The notes: generated by a model not told the origin, from the letters alone. Positions 26,332 to 39,769 are shown, counted from the first letter of the stretch. The stretch is DNA of 64,000 bases from Apostichopus japonicus (GCF_037975245.1 NC_092568.1:2170001-2234000); one strand, 5' to 3'. Translations and numbers: made by a program.

Positions 26332-28278
26332 CATTCTTGTTCTGACAATCTTTTATTGATTGATTGAATACCACGATGATTTAGTTACCGGAATGAAACC
26401 GACTGATTTGAGACCCACTCCTGACTTTCCCCCACGTAAAACGGGGCATGTGACACGTCCAGTACCCCCCCCCCCCCTTGTATTTACGGCCCTGACTGTA
26501 AGACATATGCACGGTGACATCAAGAAAATTACATTTCCTTCAAAACGGTATGACAGTTGAAGGGCGGTTTGCTTTGGTTTTCAGACCAGCAGTAGACGTA
26601 TTGTTGTGTGTGGAATATAGCAACTCAGTGAGAAAATTCTAAATTAGTTTTATCTGAAGACCACGTGATTCATTTTAAGCAAGACGAATTGTTGTATAAA
26701 ATTTTAGATGTTAATGGAAAACAAAATTGTACATTAAATTCAAAGTTTGAATAAAAGATGGCCAAAAAAAAAATTGAAGTCTCTTACTATTCTAATGAAT
26801 TAAAAGTGATGAATTATTAGTTTCCGTCTGACCGCGCTAATGTATGATTTCGAAATGACTTTACCACGATAAACTGCCGACACACTCGCATGTGCATATG
26901 AAACGTAAAAAAAATATATATATATAAAAAAAGCGAACAATAACAGAGTGGAATTAGTCATGGAAATTAATTACGGCGCTGTGTGTTCAAGCAAAAATAT
27001 ATGTCTCCGATCATGTAATGAATAGACTTGCATAATCCTCCTACCGGAAACAATGAATGAAAAGCCGTCTGAGAAGAGATTCATCACAAACTTATCTATC
27101 AACCCCGTGAAGGATTAGTCAAATTAGTATAGAATTGAACAAAAAAGAAATAGTATAGAAATTAATTTTCTCCAACTAAGGCAATTTTCTAGTGTCGATG
27201 TTATTTGCAGGTGATATTCGTTGGTTCATACATTTTTCTGAAGTAACCTACATCACACACAATACTATAGAATAATACAGGTATTGCAGATTCATTAAAT
27301 CCATATATATACATCTGTAAAGTTAAATTTAAGCAACGTCTTTCTGGCGACATCATTCATACTAACCTCATATAAATATGGCCACAAGAAAGAAAGAAAA
27401 AAAAAGGCAAGCTAAATTAACTTTTCGAAATTGTGTTATAGGTTACAGATGGAAGTGACCTCTTGTAATTTCAACAGGTTGTACTTGCGATGGTCATCTG
27501 TATTAAATATAATATACCTGCACCTCTATTACTTTTCAAGACGCGTCCTTTCAAACAATGCGTGTAACGTATCAATAACAATATCCAATATCCTACACAA
27601 TTTATATCTAAACGATCTTCAGTTTTTTTCCTCAAACAGCGAATTATATCAGGTAGGACTTTGATTAACCTCTCAGCCTGCCAGGCAGTGATAGTGGGAA
27701 ACATACATGGATACAAGTATGGTCCCTTTGTAGATGAAATTGAGGGAAGGGGGATGGAGGGGGGGGGATCATGGAGGAGAAATGATTTCCGACAACTGCA
27801 GTGCAAGAATGGATCCGCATTGCAAAGAAGATGAACACCTTACATCAATGAAAAGAATTTCGCCCTAAGGATTTGTGAGTAGGGTTGTGAGAAGGGTTTT
27901 GAGTAGGGCTGTGAGGAGGGTTTCTGGAACGGTCATTATAGAGAATAGTAGAAAGAATCGAGGCAAATTATGACGAAATGGATAAACTTCCCCGAGCGTT
28001 TCAGTTTGCGCTAGTGCGAAACAATGACGGGTGCTGTGTGTTGTATATGTTTGCCCATACTCTGCAGTGTGTAGCCTATACATTGATCAACATCTGATGG
28101 TAAAATATCAGAGCAATATTCTGCAGTGATTGATCGCTAATTAGTGCTTAACTTACCATTGATATTCGATTCTGATAAAAGGTGTCTCTCAAACGCATAC
28201 TAACGACGTTATGTTAGTATAATAAAGTGGCTGTTTTCAGTTAATTGGTCTTCAATTTCCGGTAAAAACTAAACATAC
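24067..28278. other. Intergenic, no gene seen
   Basis: Contains a (TA)n array at 26284-26327, poly-C near 24866 and 26466, and a short degenerate GAGTAGGGTTGTGAG repeat at 27876-27922. No convincing coding sequence. Confidence 0.55.
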
Positions 28279-28607
28279 CCAGCCAGCATGCCCAGTTGGG
28301 GCCCAATTGGGTTTCACTCGGTTGAATTGGGCCTGGTTGGGCCAGGGCCAGCCCACTCAGTGCCCATTCGGGCACAATACAGTTTGGCCCTTCTGGTTAA
28401 CATACTTCAAAACATTATTGAGATGTTCAACACATACTTGTTTTTTTGCTTTGGAAAGCTTAGGTTCTTCCTTAGGCCACCAATCCTTGACAACAGTTAA
28501 TTCATTAACGTAGTGGCCCAATTGGGACAGACTCGATTTTTGATCAGGTTGGCCCTCATGTATGGCCCGCTTCGGGCCCATTCGGGAGCAAGACGGTTTC
28601 ACCAGGG
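28279..28607. repeat. GGGCCC-rich minisatellite element (copy 1)
   Basis: Begins CCCAGCCAGCATGCCCAG and is built of degenerate GGGCCCAATTGGG units at 28279-28392 and 28513-28607, split by about 120 bp of AT-rich DNA. It is inverted relative to 33259-33672, which ends in the reverse complement of the same edge. A poly-G run (17 G, 28630-28646) follows. Confidence 0.75.
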
Positions 28608-30208
28608 GCTTTCTGTGACTGCGTCGAGTGGGGGGGGGGGGGGGGGTGTACGGACCCAAATTTACCGACCAAAATTGATTGTTAGCAATCTCGCTCGAAA
28701 AATGAGGTTAGTCTGCGAAAAATATGTTAAATTGGTAAGATTGTTAGCCGAAAAAACTGACAAGAAAAGAAAAAGAAAAGAAAGAAGGTCCTCAGTATAT
28801 TTGATTTTACCGAGGAACTCACGAACACCCCCCACCCCCCCCCCCCGTACGGTACGCCCCTGGGTTTCACTCTTTCGGCTGACCTACTTCAATGTATATA
28901 TCTCATTACCACACTGCACTATCGTTATGACAAAGCCAACTGGCAACACTGATTCCCGAATTAGGCGCGTTTTTTTGCCACCAATACGTATCGCGCTCCA
29001 TATGCCCTCACGTGATCATTCTACGACAATAAAGCTAAAGAAATGACCGAGAACGCTTTCCGAAATCCGATATGATTCAACGAAATCCATCGAAATAATT
29101 CAATTCACAATTGATAATTCAATCATTCACTCGAAAGGAGTTGGTACTCGGTGAGTATTTTGGAACAATTTTTTTTTCTGTGAGGGTGTGACTTATTTGG
29201 GTGAATTTGTAGCAAGTTTTATTTCCTTGCACCCTCATCTCCAGAAGTGTAAACTTTCTGTGACGGGTTTCCTCGTTTGGAAAATACTCTAAGGGACTCA
29301 CCAGAGGAATACATGCGTCATCTTAGCTTGGGACCTCCGCGACATATGGATTATTACTATTACGAGTACCAGCTGACCTTTATTAATATACTTAATTACA
29401 GCTCTACACGCATATCTTTACCTCGGGAACTTCAACCCTTAATATCTATATTTGTTCGGACATTGCCCGCTCGTGTAATTTACTGCTCCGCGAGCTCTTG
29501 GCCTAACGATCACCTCCTGTCCGCGTCGCAGGTGATTATTGTTTATCAGCGTAGCCTAGCGTGGTTGCTGTTCATAGGATGGTAAGCCTAGGCGCCCTAT
29601 AGTCTACTACTACTTCGCGCCACCTTCTGGAAGTTCCAACCACGGCTTGGCGTAAAGATTCTCACGCCACCGATCTAAGCTTGGACTGAGCGACGGTGCA
29701 CTGTGTGTATTTTCGTGTATTGGAGGACCGACCACTTTTCATTTAATTTTACTAGGCGGACTGATCCAAATTATTAGATCAGAGGTTTGTTTAACAATAC
29801 CCTTAATCTAGTATAAGTTATAGCATTATCAGGCAACTAGCCTAGACCTAATGGCATGTCATTTCGTGTATTACTCGCGACAGCCTATCCTTACGGTCTA
29901 CATAGACTTAGACTTTTACAGTTGCAATGCAATCGCGGTTGGTGTATTATTATAAACTTTTCATAGATAAGTCTCCTTGTTCGTTTTCAAATACACCTGT
30001 CTCGTAGTGGATCACCACGCATTAATTTTCTCTTTGTAACCGATTCAACGGCATATTCTTTCGATCACTATCATAGGCCTGAAGGACCTGTACATAGCAT
30101 AGACTGTAATTAGAAGAGGAGCCACTGTTGCAGACTTGCTTCTGTATACCATAGATAAGCTACGTCACTATCCTACCAACGACTGGGTCATTCTTCGCTG
30201 TGCTGCAG
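28608..30208. other. Unassigned DNA
   Basis: Somewhat more GC-rich than the surroundings from about 29400 onward. Open frames exist but lack recognisable motifs. No repeat partner within the window. Confidence 0.4.
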
Positions 30209-30533
30209 GCATTTAACAACCTTACGGAATTCGCCAGCAATTCTTCAGGTCACAGAGTTCTCCGTCAATCTCCAGTTACTGCTCCTTGGCTAATCTCACA
30301 TCTCCAACATTTTAAGGACGCTGTTCAACGAGAGCACCCACCCATTATTGTTGCCTGTATTACTATTCCTACAGCCTCCTTTGTTAAGTTCCGGGAAAGT
30401 AGGCAGCTGTTTTCGCCAATACTCACTACTGAACAACTCAAGGCCTGTCAACACGATCTCGACAATCAATTGGACGCAGTCAACCTATTCATCCGTTGTT
30501 TCAATCATCAACCGCAAGACAATTTCAACATTC
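30209..30533 (+). CDS. Possible unidentified exon or mobile-element remnant
   Basis: A 325-bp open stretch flanked by a plausible acceptor (TGCTGCAG) and donor (TTC|GTAAAT). It encodes AFNNLTEFASNSSGHRVLRQ and then a leucine-rich segment with HLQHFKDAVQREHPP. Base composition is more balanced than the flanks, which is coding-like. I do not recognise the protein and see no partner exon. It could be a fragment of a retroelement rather than a host gene. Confidence 0.22.
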
Positions 30534-31490
30534 GTAAATATGTATTTTTCATGTTCAAACTTTTTTTACATTTTTGTAGATTAAAGGGGGCATTTATTCA
30601 AACTGTAGTTCACCTATCTGATACTTAGAGCATTGAAAATCATATCGGTAGCCCTATTTCCATATTCATAGCATGTTCAGTTACCAAGATATGACTGTTT
30701 GCAGTTTGTTATTTAATAGGAGTAGAATGGCCACACCATATTTTTCATGTCAATACCTGGCTATTACTAAAAGTATTATATTTCCCTTTGAAATATATAT
30801 AATATGTTTCCACACATTCCTTACATGTGAAATAAATAATTTTGTGTAAACATCATCTAAATCCCAAGTGCTGACATAACATGTTAACATTTTAGAACGG
30901 ATAGGGTTATAACTTGCATGTTTATATGACTATGAATAACAATTTAAAACATAGGAATTGCTACAAACCTAAGGAACTGATGTCATCAAATATTAGTGTT
31001 GCCGTTCTATTATATTTCTTAGGAATTTTCCAAATGCTCATATTCTGTCGCACTCAATTTTTCCAACTGTCGCACTCTAATTTTCACATATTCTTGTAAT
31101 TTGTGAGTGTCCTAAAATTTTCGGTCAAAATTGACCTTTAATCAGTCATATTTACCACGTTTTCCTTGTCATATTGAGAAATTGTGTCTCGCGATCCTTA
31201 TACTCCACCATAACAAAACTTTGTATGATTTTGAATATTCTAAAAGAAATGCCTAGAACTACTGTACAACGTTCAGCTTCAATTTGGTTAATTTACGTAT
31301 TAATTTTGCTATTAGGTGGGTTGACCCTGTTCACTAGCTTACATTGGCACTATGGTATGTACAATTGAAACACTCAATGCTAATCTATGGAAGCTTAAAA
31401 GTGCCATCAACATAAGAAAAACTTTGCCCCATAAATTGACATTTTTCAGTCTATTGTTTAGATAGCAAAATAAAATCTTATCAAATATCA
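30534..31490. other. Unassigned AT-rich DNA
   Basis: No gene, repeat or element recognised. Confidence 0.5.
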
Positions 31491-31494
31491 GAAA

Positions 31495-31812
31495 ATGTTG
31501 GATTGCTCAGTTGCTTTAACTGAGCAATTGAAAAATTTTCTGAAAACGTTTAATTGAAAACTAATCATATCTCGTCAATTGGACATTTTTCTGCAAAATG
31601 TTTAATTGACAACTTATCATATCTCGTCAATTGGAAATGTTGCTGCGAAATGTTCAATTGTTCACTTCATTCCATCTGAGCAATTGAAACATTTTCTGCA
31701 CAATGTTTAATTAACAACTTATGGTATCTCATCAACTCAACATTTTTCTGCAAAATGTTTAATTGTTCATTTCATTCCAAATTCTCAGCTGGAATGAAGT
31801 GAACAATTGAAA
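31495..31812. repeat. Degenerate CAATTG repeat array with inverted arms
   Basis: Repeats of TTTTCTGCAAAATGTTTAATTG and ATCTCGTCAATTGG words at about 60-bp spacing. A perfect 22-bp inverted pair lies at 31653-31674 and 31790-31811, so it may be a decayed MITE. A poly-C run follows. Confidence 0.65.
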
Positions 31813-32940
31813 TTGTTTCATGTGAGTGATAAATAGCCCCCCCCCCCCCCAGGAAAATAATATTAAGCGTGTTAGTAAAAAGCACTGTATTTTTTGGTAA
31901 TTCACTATGTCGTCGAATATAATTTGTTGAAAAAAAGTTTTCCCTTTCGTTACATTAACATAGCTTTTGTAGTCAGTAGTCTATGTAGCCTTCAAGCAGA
32001 TAACTATACTCAGTTGCTTACTGTGTAGTGAGGGCCAGTGGTACAGATGTATCGAAAAATAATTCCGCATAATTCCACATGGTAATGTTGATGAGTAGTA
32101 CGGGGGGGGGGGGGGTACAAGGCAGCAGTTGGAATTTTCTGGCTCCAAAATCCATCCAGTTGGAATTTCAGCCACTACACCCCCCCCCCCCCATCATCAG
32201 GCCTTAGCTACGTCCCTGTGTAGAGATGGGATGGATAGCTACTGGCATGATTTTTAAAGCTTGATAACATACATAAATCACATTTTGAGTACACTTGCCC
32301 TTTAATGTGAATTTTTATGCTTAGTACTAAACCATTCCATTCTTTTTCATTGTGTCGTATCTACATTAAACGATTATACACCTTAATTCTTGCTCATCAA
32401 TGTTCTTTATTCTAGAGTACATCCATCCATTTATATTTTTGTGTTTTCCAGATTTACTGTAGCAATATTTTTTATTACCTATGTCATTATCTTGTCATAA
32501 AACATAGAAGATGTTTATTCTCACCTTGCCAGAAAAAGTAAAAGTTCCGCTTTCGGTCGCGATTTTAAATGAGTTCATGTTTTTATGATTCCATTTGATC
32601 TAGAGGATACATACTGTTGGCCCTGAGCAACATTCGCATTGCATTTGCAATGCAAAAGTATGTGCAATATATAGCATCTTGCCCTCATCGTTAACATTTG
32701 CAGGGTTTGCCTGGACATTCTATTCTTTCTCCAAATGCCAAAATGCTCCCTCCAATTAGGATGCATATAGTTTCAGTTCTGAGAGTTTCATATTTTTTCT
32801 TTAAATTAAAATGTAATTATGGAGTTTATGAATTATTGTTTAGTTTTCATTGTTGTCTTCTTGAAAAATACATTTCAATGAATGTAGACATGAATACATT
32901 TGTTTTTATTTGGATTTGTTTCTGAGGCAATTAATCTCTG
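31813..32940. other. Unassigned DNA with poly-G/poly-C runs
   Basis: G14 at 32102-32115 and C13 at 32180-32192 lie 65 bp apart and could pair. No gene recognised. Confidence 0.5.
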
Positions 32941-32954
32941 CTGTACCACGACAG

Positions 32955-33207
32955 TACATGAACGGTTCAAGTGTTATTGATTCAACAACCTACTATAATA
33001 TGTGGGACACAAGTGCAACCAAGCTATATCCAGCTCTTCTCTCGTCCTTTGGATGATAGGGGCGACTACACTTTCACGCTGAGACAAACTTATGACTTTT
33101 ACAAACACTTCCTGCATGCTCCCAGGGCTGTTATTTTACGTCCCCATCCCATGGTCGTGATTGAAACTTGGCCTTCAGCCACTTTCCCGAATGCTGAGAG
33201 GTGGTAA
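32955..33207 (+). pseudogene. Possible decayed exon
   Basis: After a CAG, one frame reads YMNGSSVIDSTTYYNMWDTS and ends in TGA. Another frame then gives GDYTFTLRQTYDFYKHFLHA to a TAA near 33205. Both parts look protein-like, which would fit a frameshifted exon. I do not recognise the family. Confidence 0.2.
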
Positions 33208-33258
33208 ACCTGTAGATAACTGAACTATTTTAAGGGACACAGTGAAACAGCTGGGCTT

Positions 33259-33672
33259 AAAATTTGGACCACACAGTTGGCCCAGTTGGGCCCAGTGTGG
33301 GTTTCACTTGGGTCAAGCCCAATCAACTGGGCCCGAAATGGGTCCCATTTGGGCCCCATGCAGTTAGCCTGATTGGGCACAGTATAAGTTCTGTGTGGGC
33401 CAAAACGATTGGGGCCCAGAATGGGTCCCAGGTGGGCCCCATACAGCTGGCCCGGTTGGTCCCCGTATGGGATTGGTTTGGGCCCCAATCAGTCTCGCCC
33501 AACTGGGACCAGTTTGGGCCACTCGTGGGCCCCAATCTGTTTGGCCCAATTGGGTCCTGTGTGGAACGGAATGACAAATCTGAATGGGCCCCAATTGGGA
33601 AGCCCAATTGGGGCCCACTTGGCAGCCCGAGTGAAACCCAATTGGGCCCCAACTGGGCATGCTGGCTGGGAT
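33259..33672. repeat. GGGCCC-rich minisatellite element (copy 2)
   Basis: About 410 bp of degenerate units (spacing about 84 bp and 45 bp) such as TTGGCCCAGTTGGGCCC. It ends GGGCATGCTGGCTGGG, the reverse complement of the left edge at 28279. Several frames on both strands stay open because the units rarely form stop codons. These frames are composition artefacts. It abuts the left edge of segmental copy B. Confidence 0.8.
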
Positions 33673-33977
33673 AATATACCAAATATGTCTCAAACTAACA
33701 TTGGCTTTGGTAACGAGAAAAGGATATCGTCCCAAATATTTTCACCAATTAAATGAACGTGTACTGGCGCGTAACTATATATATATGGACTCTGTTTTTA
33801 TACAAATCTACCAATTTTGTCGTTCCGAGACGCTTTTATATGGGAAATATATACAAAAGTTGGTTTACGAAATAATCTTTGTTACTTGAGATTGACAAGG
33901 TGATTGAATACTTCAACTTTAAGTGTTCAGGCTGATAAATTGCCCTAAATGAATCTAATTTGATAGCGAATGATATA

Positions 33978-34290
33978 CTTGTGAGGAAACCCCATCGGAA
34001 TTGTCCTCCTCTGGGAAACAGTCCAGTCACCGGGAACTATTTTTATTTTTTATTAGCATAAGTGTACATCCTGGCAGGGTGGGTTTGCCAGGTCTGGGGA
34101 AACCTCCAATTATTTTTCCTAAGTAACTCCCTTCTCTCTTTTAAAGCTTCCAAATATTTGTACTGCTTGTCTTCCATTTCATTCGTTACTCTAAATTGCT
34201 CGATTGTCTGTTTTTCTCAATCCAAAAAAAAGTTAACCTGCATGCAGGAGCCGTGCACGGCTCGAACAGGACTTTAATTCTGACCACGCA
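33978..34290 (-). mobile_element. SINE-like insertion specific to copy B
   Basis: 313 bp absent from copy A and flanked by an 11-bp near-perfect direct repeat, CGAATGATATA (33967-33977) and CGAATGGTATA (34291-34301). The empty site in A is near 205-215. On the minus strand, near its start, is GTTCGAGCC, which resembles a tRNA-type B box. No A box was confirmed. A tRNA-derived SINE is my best guess. Confidence 0.5.
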
Positions 34291-34301
34291 CGAATGGTAT
34301 A

Positions 34302-35149
34302 TATAAAACAAGGAACCACAAATCAACGAAAAACTTGCCGTTTAATCATATATACATATACTCCAATCGACCTTTTGACCAAATATTTGCTTAAATGAAT
34401 GTAGAGTTAACGAACTGCTAATATCTATATCGAAATTATCCTCATGAAAGATAGTCAACAGAGAGTGTTTGATTAAAAGCTTCAGTTCTTGATTCAGACC
34501 AGAGATATTACAGAACTATGATGAAGAATAGCTTCAAGGAAACAATTCAGACACGTACTTGCCAAGACCTTAATAATGCATTTATTTGCCTGTGGAAAAT
34601 TACAAACTGCGAATAGAGCCTGACGTGCAGGATTCAATTAAAACACTAACTAAATTTTTATGCAAATGTTGAGCGGAACACTGATGTTTATATCAGACCA
34701 GGCATACTTTTTGCTGTCCATACCAAGAGTGGAGAAGAAAGAAAGAAAAAAAAAAACAAGAAAGAAGAGGGAAAAAAAAACTTGTACATAGTCTGTTTCA
34801 AGGAAAATTTGATTCTTTGTGAAGTCTCCCTTAGTTGAGTTTGAAACGCCATTACTGTCAACTGTTATAGGCTATAAACAAAGCTAACTGATAATTGTAA
34901 TTGATGAGCACATTATTGATAAAGTGTCAAAACCGTATAGCACACAATGCATGTGGAAAAAAAAAAGTTAAAAAACACATTTAACGTATTTTTTACCACA
35001 GTATAAAGGAGGAATATTGTGTCGTCAACAGAAGTATCGCAATAGTCGTTAAAGCAAGCAATAGTTCGGCTCGCTGTGACCGAATTAATACTCTCTTCTT
35101 TTTTTACTTTGAAAGCATATATCGTTGACAAGCCAAATGCTCAATAGTG
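34302..35149. other. Duplicated noncoding DNA
   Basis: Aligns with 205-1079 in copy A. No coding sequence. Confidence 0.7.
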
Positions 35150-35830
35150 AGATATTCCAGGTCTATCAGTCAAAAAATCCAGACTCTTCAACGAAACCTC
35201 AGGAATACCGCCAATCTACTTGGATTTTCGATAGAAAATCTTGGATTAACGGTGGATAAATCTGCAATATCAATATATTTTCCAGGTTTATCTATCGAGG
35301 CACCTGGATTATCGGCAAAAAACTTAGATTATCGATGGATATTCCAAGATATTTGAAAATATTACACGTATAAAGTACCGATAATCCAGGTTTTCTCGCG
35401 AAATTCTAGGTTCATCGGCGATAATCGAGGATTATCGGTCGGATATCATTGTTTATCAGTCGAAAATCCAGATTTACCGAACGATAATCCATGTTAATTG
35501 ATCGAAAATCCCAGGTTTATCATCGATCGAAGATCCAGGTTTATCAGACGAAAATCAACGGTTTGAACCGATAATCCAGGTTTTCCAAGTGATAATCTAG
35601 GTTTATCTGTGAAAAACCTGGATTTTCCGTCGATATTCGTGGTTTTTCAAACGATAATCCAAGTTTTTCATCGATAATCCAACTTAAACGGTGATAGTCC
35701 AGGTTTTCGAGTGAGGTTCCATGTTTATCGTTCAAAAACCTGGACTTTACGTTGATAAACCTGGATTATTGGTCAATATTCCAGGTTTATCGGTCCATAT
35801 TAAGTTCCAGATTTTTCCTTCGAAAACCCT
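35150..35830. repeat. Degenerate minisatellite, CCAGGTTTATC type (copy B)
   Basis: Counterpart of 1080-1700, including the 12-bp hairpin arms at 35754-35765 and 35780-35791. Unit order is largely conserved, so the array has changed little since the segmental duplication. Confidence 0.8.
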
Positions 35831-38047
35831 GGAATCTCTATCTATTGGGCAATCGGGTTGCATATATATCTGACCCTTTGTGGGTCAATTTAAATGCGTG
35901 ATCGATGACGTATAATGTCCAAGAAACGGCTATACGTAATCCCATCTTAAACTCTCTTCAAAAACACTTAAGAGGACAGTGGATATAGTCCAGAAGTGGA
36001 GTCTATATTACCATGAAAGAACTATGCTGGTATTTCAAACAGTACACACAATAGCATTACGATTCTCTGACTGATATCGTGTGCTATACCTAACCAGTGT
36101 TATAGATTCGGTAATAATAATTATAAATGTTGGGATTGGCATGACAACCTACAGTACACTCAAACCATGGAACTATTCCCATGTCGAGAGAACTATTACG
36201 AGGCTCCTTTGAAGAGAAAATGTACAACATAATAACTAATAACACCAAAAGGACTATAGACTCATACATCTTGCTAATTACACAACACGAAATTGAGACT
36301 GCAATTAGGCCTATACCCCTGTACTACGCCGGATACATGTAAATACACGCCATTTAGTATCATTTGGAGCAGATCTGGATCTCAGTGTTAGCTGGGACCA
36401 TTTGATATCCCAAGACTTTGCTGCTGATCGATTAAGCTCGATTGCATTACATTTTTACAACATTTTGGTTTATAACGTCAAGATATGGGTGTATCGGGGA
36501 AATAATTTCAACGGGCTAATACCCCCAAATTAAATATCATCCTCGTGAAAAATAAATCGTTGATGGCACCCAATCGAAACCCACTTAACACCCATTTCTC
36601 CTTTCTAATACTGCCAGGCATTATTATACCCTTTCAATTTACTTGAAGGTCAACTGATATCGGTAATTTGACCAATATTTAAGCATGCTCAAAACTGCTA
36701 AAAGTTTTCTGAAGTACTTTTTCTAGTGGTTCTGATCCTCCATATTATACACATATATCTTCACTATGGTGTGGACAAATTCGTTGTTAAAATATTAAGC
36801 GCATCTTGTGTCCATATAGCAACACAAAAAGAAGTATGTATACAACACAGTAACAATAAAAATAAGAACAAGTTGGTAACACGGCTATGCAAGACCAACA
36901 CAGGCACAATGTTCCGCACTGAAAAAAAAACCTGCAAGAATGTAAACCACAAATTTTATTACCGTACTAGCTGCCCCGTTCTGTTCCAAAATGGCGGTCA
37001 TCCCTATACGTGTGTTATGGAAGTGGGGTGGGAGGGGTGACATTGAAAACATAGCTTTGTAATTTTTGTTTGTAAATTCTTTGTTTTATTTTTTAATTTA
37101 TTTGAGCATTCCAGCACCGTAGCTAAATCTGAGACTTAAAGGAAAATAGTGTTCAAATTGTCAATTCGAGGCCAAATAATTTCAAGAAATACAATGAGAA
37201 ATTTTTAGCGTATTTTTCACGATATATGGAACATATTAGAATTAGAATGAGAATATAGTTCACACATATTATATACACATAATATACACATAATATAGTT
37301 CGACATGTTCTACTGATTGTGATCAACCGTTAACGATGGTTCAAATTTCATTGTATTCTAATATACGAAATCAGTCAATCATTCTCTTAAGACCCTTACC
37401 ATCACTTGTACACCATCTCAACAGAATCATCAAGCATGCCGAACTGCAGGTATATTGCAAATGTTAACCAGAATCACGTCCCAAAAATATGATAGAACTC
37501 AATAGTTGAAGTCACTCCTATATCAAACCATCATCATGCAACTACCACACTGAAATCATTTTTCACCAAATAGCCATGTATATACTAATCTTACTGAAAG
37601 TAACACTTTATGTTCGTTTTGTCACAGCTTTACCAAGCCAACATGCATGGAGAAATGTTCAAAATAATGAGATACATACGGTGTCCTTGATCAGCGATGT
37701 GGATTTAGTTGGTGGGGTGGGGACGTACACCCCCATTTCAACCCCAACACAAACAAAAACAGTTAAAAGTAAACAACATTGAGTGTAGCTGCTTAGTGAC
37801 ATATCTTTTATAAAATAAGATGTTTAAAGTTCTTTCAATTTCTATGCCTTATTATCATTTTTTTCAATATTATTATCAGCATATGAAATTCACATGTTGA
37901 TGATAAAAATTCATTTAGGGCTAGATCTGTGAATACAACAATACTACGGACGTAATGTACCAGTGCAGGAATGAAGTTAAAGGTGGTGCGGTGTGTCTTA
38001 TTGCCAGAGTGGACCATAGGCTAACTGTACAATATAGTATTGTCCTC
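35831..38047. other. Noncoding 3' flank of GPCR-B
   Basis: Aligns with 1701-3519, with about 400 bp extra at 36436-36855. No coding sequence. Confidence 0.6.
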
Positions 38048-38756
38048 TTATGTCATCATTGGAGATGAAATATGCGACACCTTCGATACAGTCGTCCCAT
38101 TAGTTCCCATATCTACCATCAGGGTACTGATTTCTTTATTCTTATTCAATGCTCCGCTTTGTCTTCTAACCTTTTTACTCCGTGTCAAGCATCTCATGGC
38201 ATCCATCATACCACTGTGAAAGTCCTTGTTTCGTCTTGCGTAAATGATTGGGTTTACCAGAGAATTGACGAAAGCTATATATTCGCAAACAGTTTGCACT
38301 ATAATCAAAACGACGGCACTATAAGTAAAATAAATTTCGAAAAAGAATTGAAAACTGGTCGGAAGCCAGCAAATACCAAATGCGCCTACGACGATCGTCA
38401 TGGTAACCAGACCCCTAGCACGTGATCTTGCATCACTGTTATCATTATTCTGTGATGTCAATTGACTGTGATTGCGTATATGTTGCATGACACGCCGGAG
38501 TAAAATGGCGTACAAGAAAAGCATACAGATAAAGTACACAGGAATGAAAATCGCTATAACTAGTAGGACCGTGGCTATGTCGTTGTCGCCACCATGATCG
38601 CCATCACAAACCCATTGGTCCCCCTCACCACCGGGAACCAAGAAGGGTACAACTCCAAATAAGATATTGTAGATCCATATGATGAAGATTGCAATCTTTG
38701 CTCGTAGAGGTGTAACGATGGTTACATAGCGAAGAGGGCAATACACCGAAATTAAT
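38048..38756 (-). CDS. GPCR-B, coding exon 2 (TM4 to C-terminus)
   Basis: Paralogue of the GPCR-A exon at 3520, over 95% identical by eye and intact. It is preceded by the same acceptor and gives DRLISVYCPLRY, WVCDGD, FGICWLP and NPIIYARRNKDF. It lacks five residues of the third intracellular loop (A reads SQNKVNSDNDN, B reads SQNNDN), an in-frame 15-bp indel. A few other substitutions lie in TM5 and the tail. Conservation of every motif suggests both receptors are functional. Loop 3 is a G-protein contact site, so the indel could alter coupling, but that is inference. Confidence 0.88.
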
Positions 38757-39675
38757 CTGTAAATAAAAGACAAAGAAATAGGTCAAATGATGAACAGCTG
38801 TTCTCATAATGTCCACTACTCGTCACCGGCATATGATTTCTTCTCAATTGATTCCTAGAACGTATAATGCGAATCTGGTACATATGTATATGTTTTACGT
38901 ATATACATATCGTTGAGAACCACATCGTCGCTGCTCGATGACCCCACCCACCCAAAACTCTGTACCTCACCCTTTCCTCCCCTCCTTTACCTGACCCCCC
39001 CCCCTCCCCCACCTCGATTTGTAAACCAACACTCTCAGACGTCGCAGGCGGGTTCATGCTTTATGTTGTGGGTGTATTGTACTCTTATTTTGACTAATAT
39101 GCTTCATCGTCAGTGTGTGACAAACAAAATCCATGGACTAGATACCTTCCTACATGGCTGTAGATATTCCACATAACCGGTTTTGAACCAATCTACTAAT
39201 TGTAACCACATAAACACTCGGCAAATCCTTGGGGGGGGGGGGGGGAATACCAGGGTATATTAAACTATACGAAAGATTTCGTTCTTTTGTAAAACTTGTC
39301 TTTGAAAGATAATTGAGTAGATATGAATTAGTTCGCAATCATTGTAAATACTTAATAATGACTAATTATGGTGTTATGAAAATGAGAGAAAATTGAGATT
39401 TGGATCATAATAAACACAATAATTGTTTTCGCTGTGATGTTTGTTCATTTGTTTGAATATTCTTGCTATTTTTTGAGAGGGAGAGAGATAAACGTTACTT
39501 TAGTAATCTACAGATCAGTCGAGTTTTAATGGATTTACTAATATGCTCCTTTAAGGATAAATTGATGATGCCGCCGGTTCCTCAGGACAGACCTTAAATG
39601 GTAATGACAATCCGTTGTGATACAAATTGAAATGTATTATGAAAATGCAATTTGGACCCACACACACACACACAC

Positions 39676-39677
<2 letters not shown>

Positions 39678-39769
<92 letters not shown>
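39678..39769. repeat. (TA)n microsatellite
   Basis: About 45 TA units with one CA interruption. It corresponds to the arrays at 10159, 12039 and 13640 in copy A. Confidence 0.95.

Noticed and set aside
28513-29046. 177-codon plus-strand frame
   Set aside because: It starts in the GGGCCC minisatellite, passes through a G17 run and has no recognisable domain.
33225-33756. Several overlapping open frames rich in Gly, Pro and Trp
   Set aside because: They arise from the GGGCCC minisatellite, which rarely makes stop codons in any frame.
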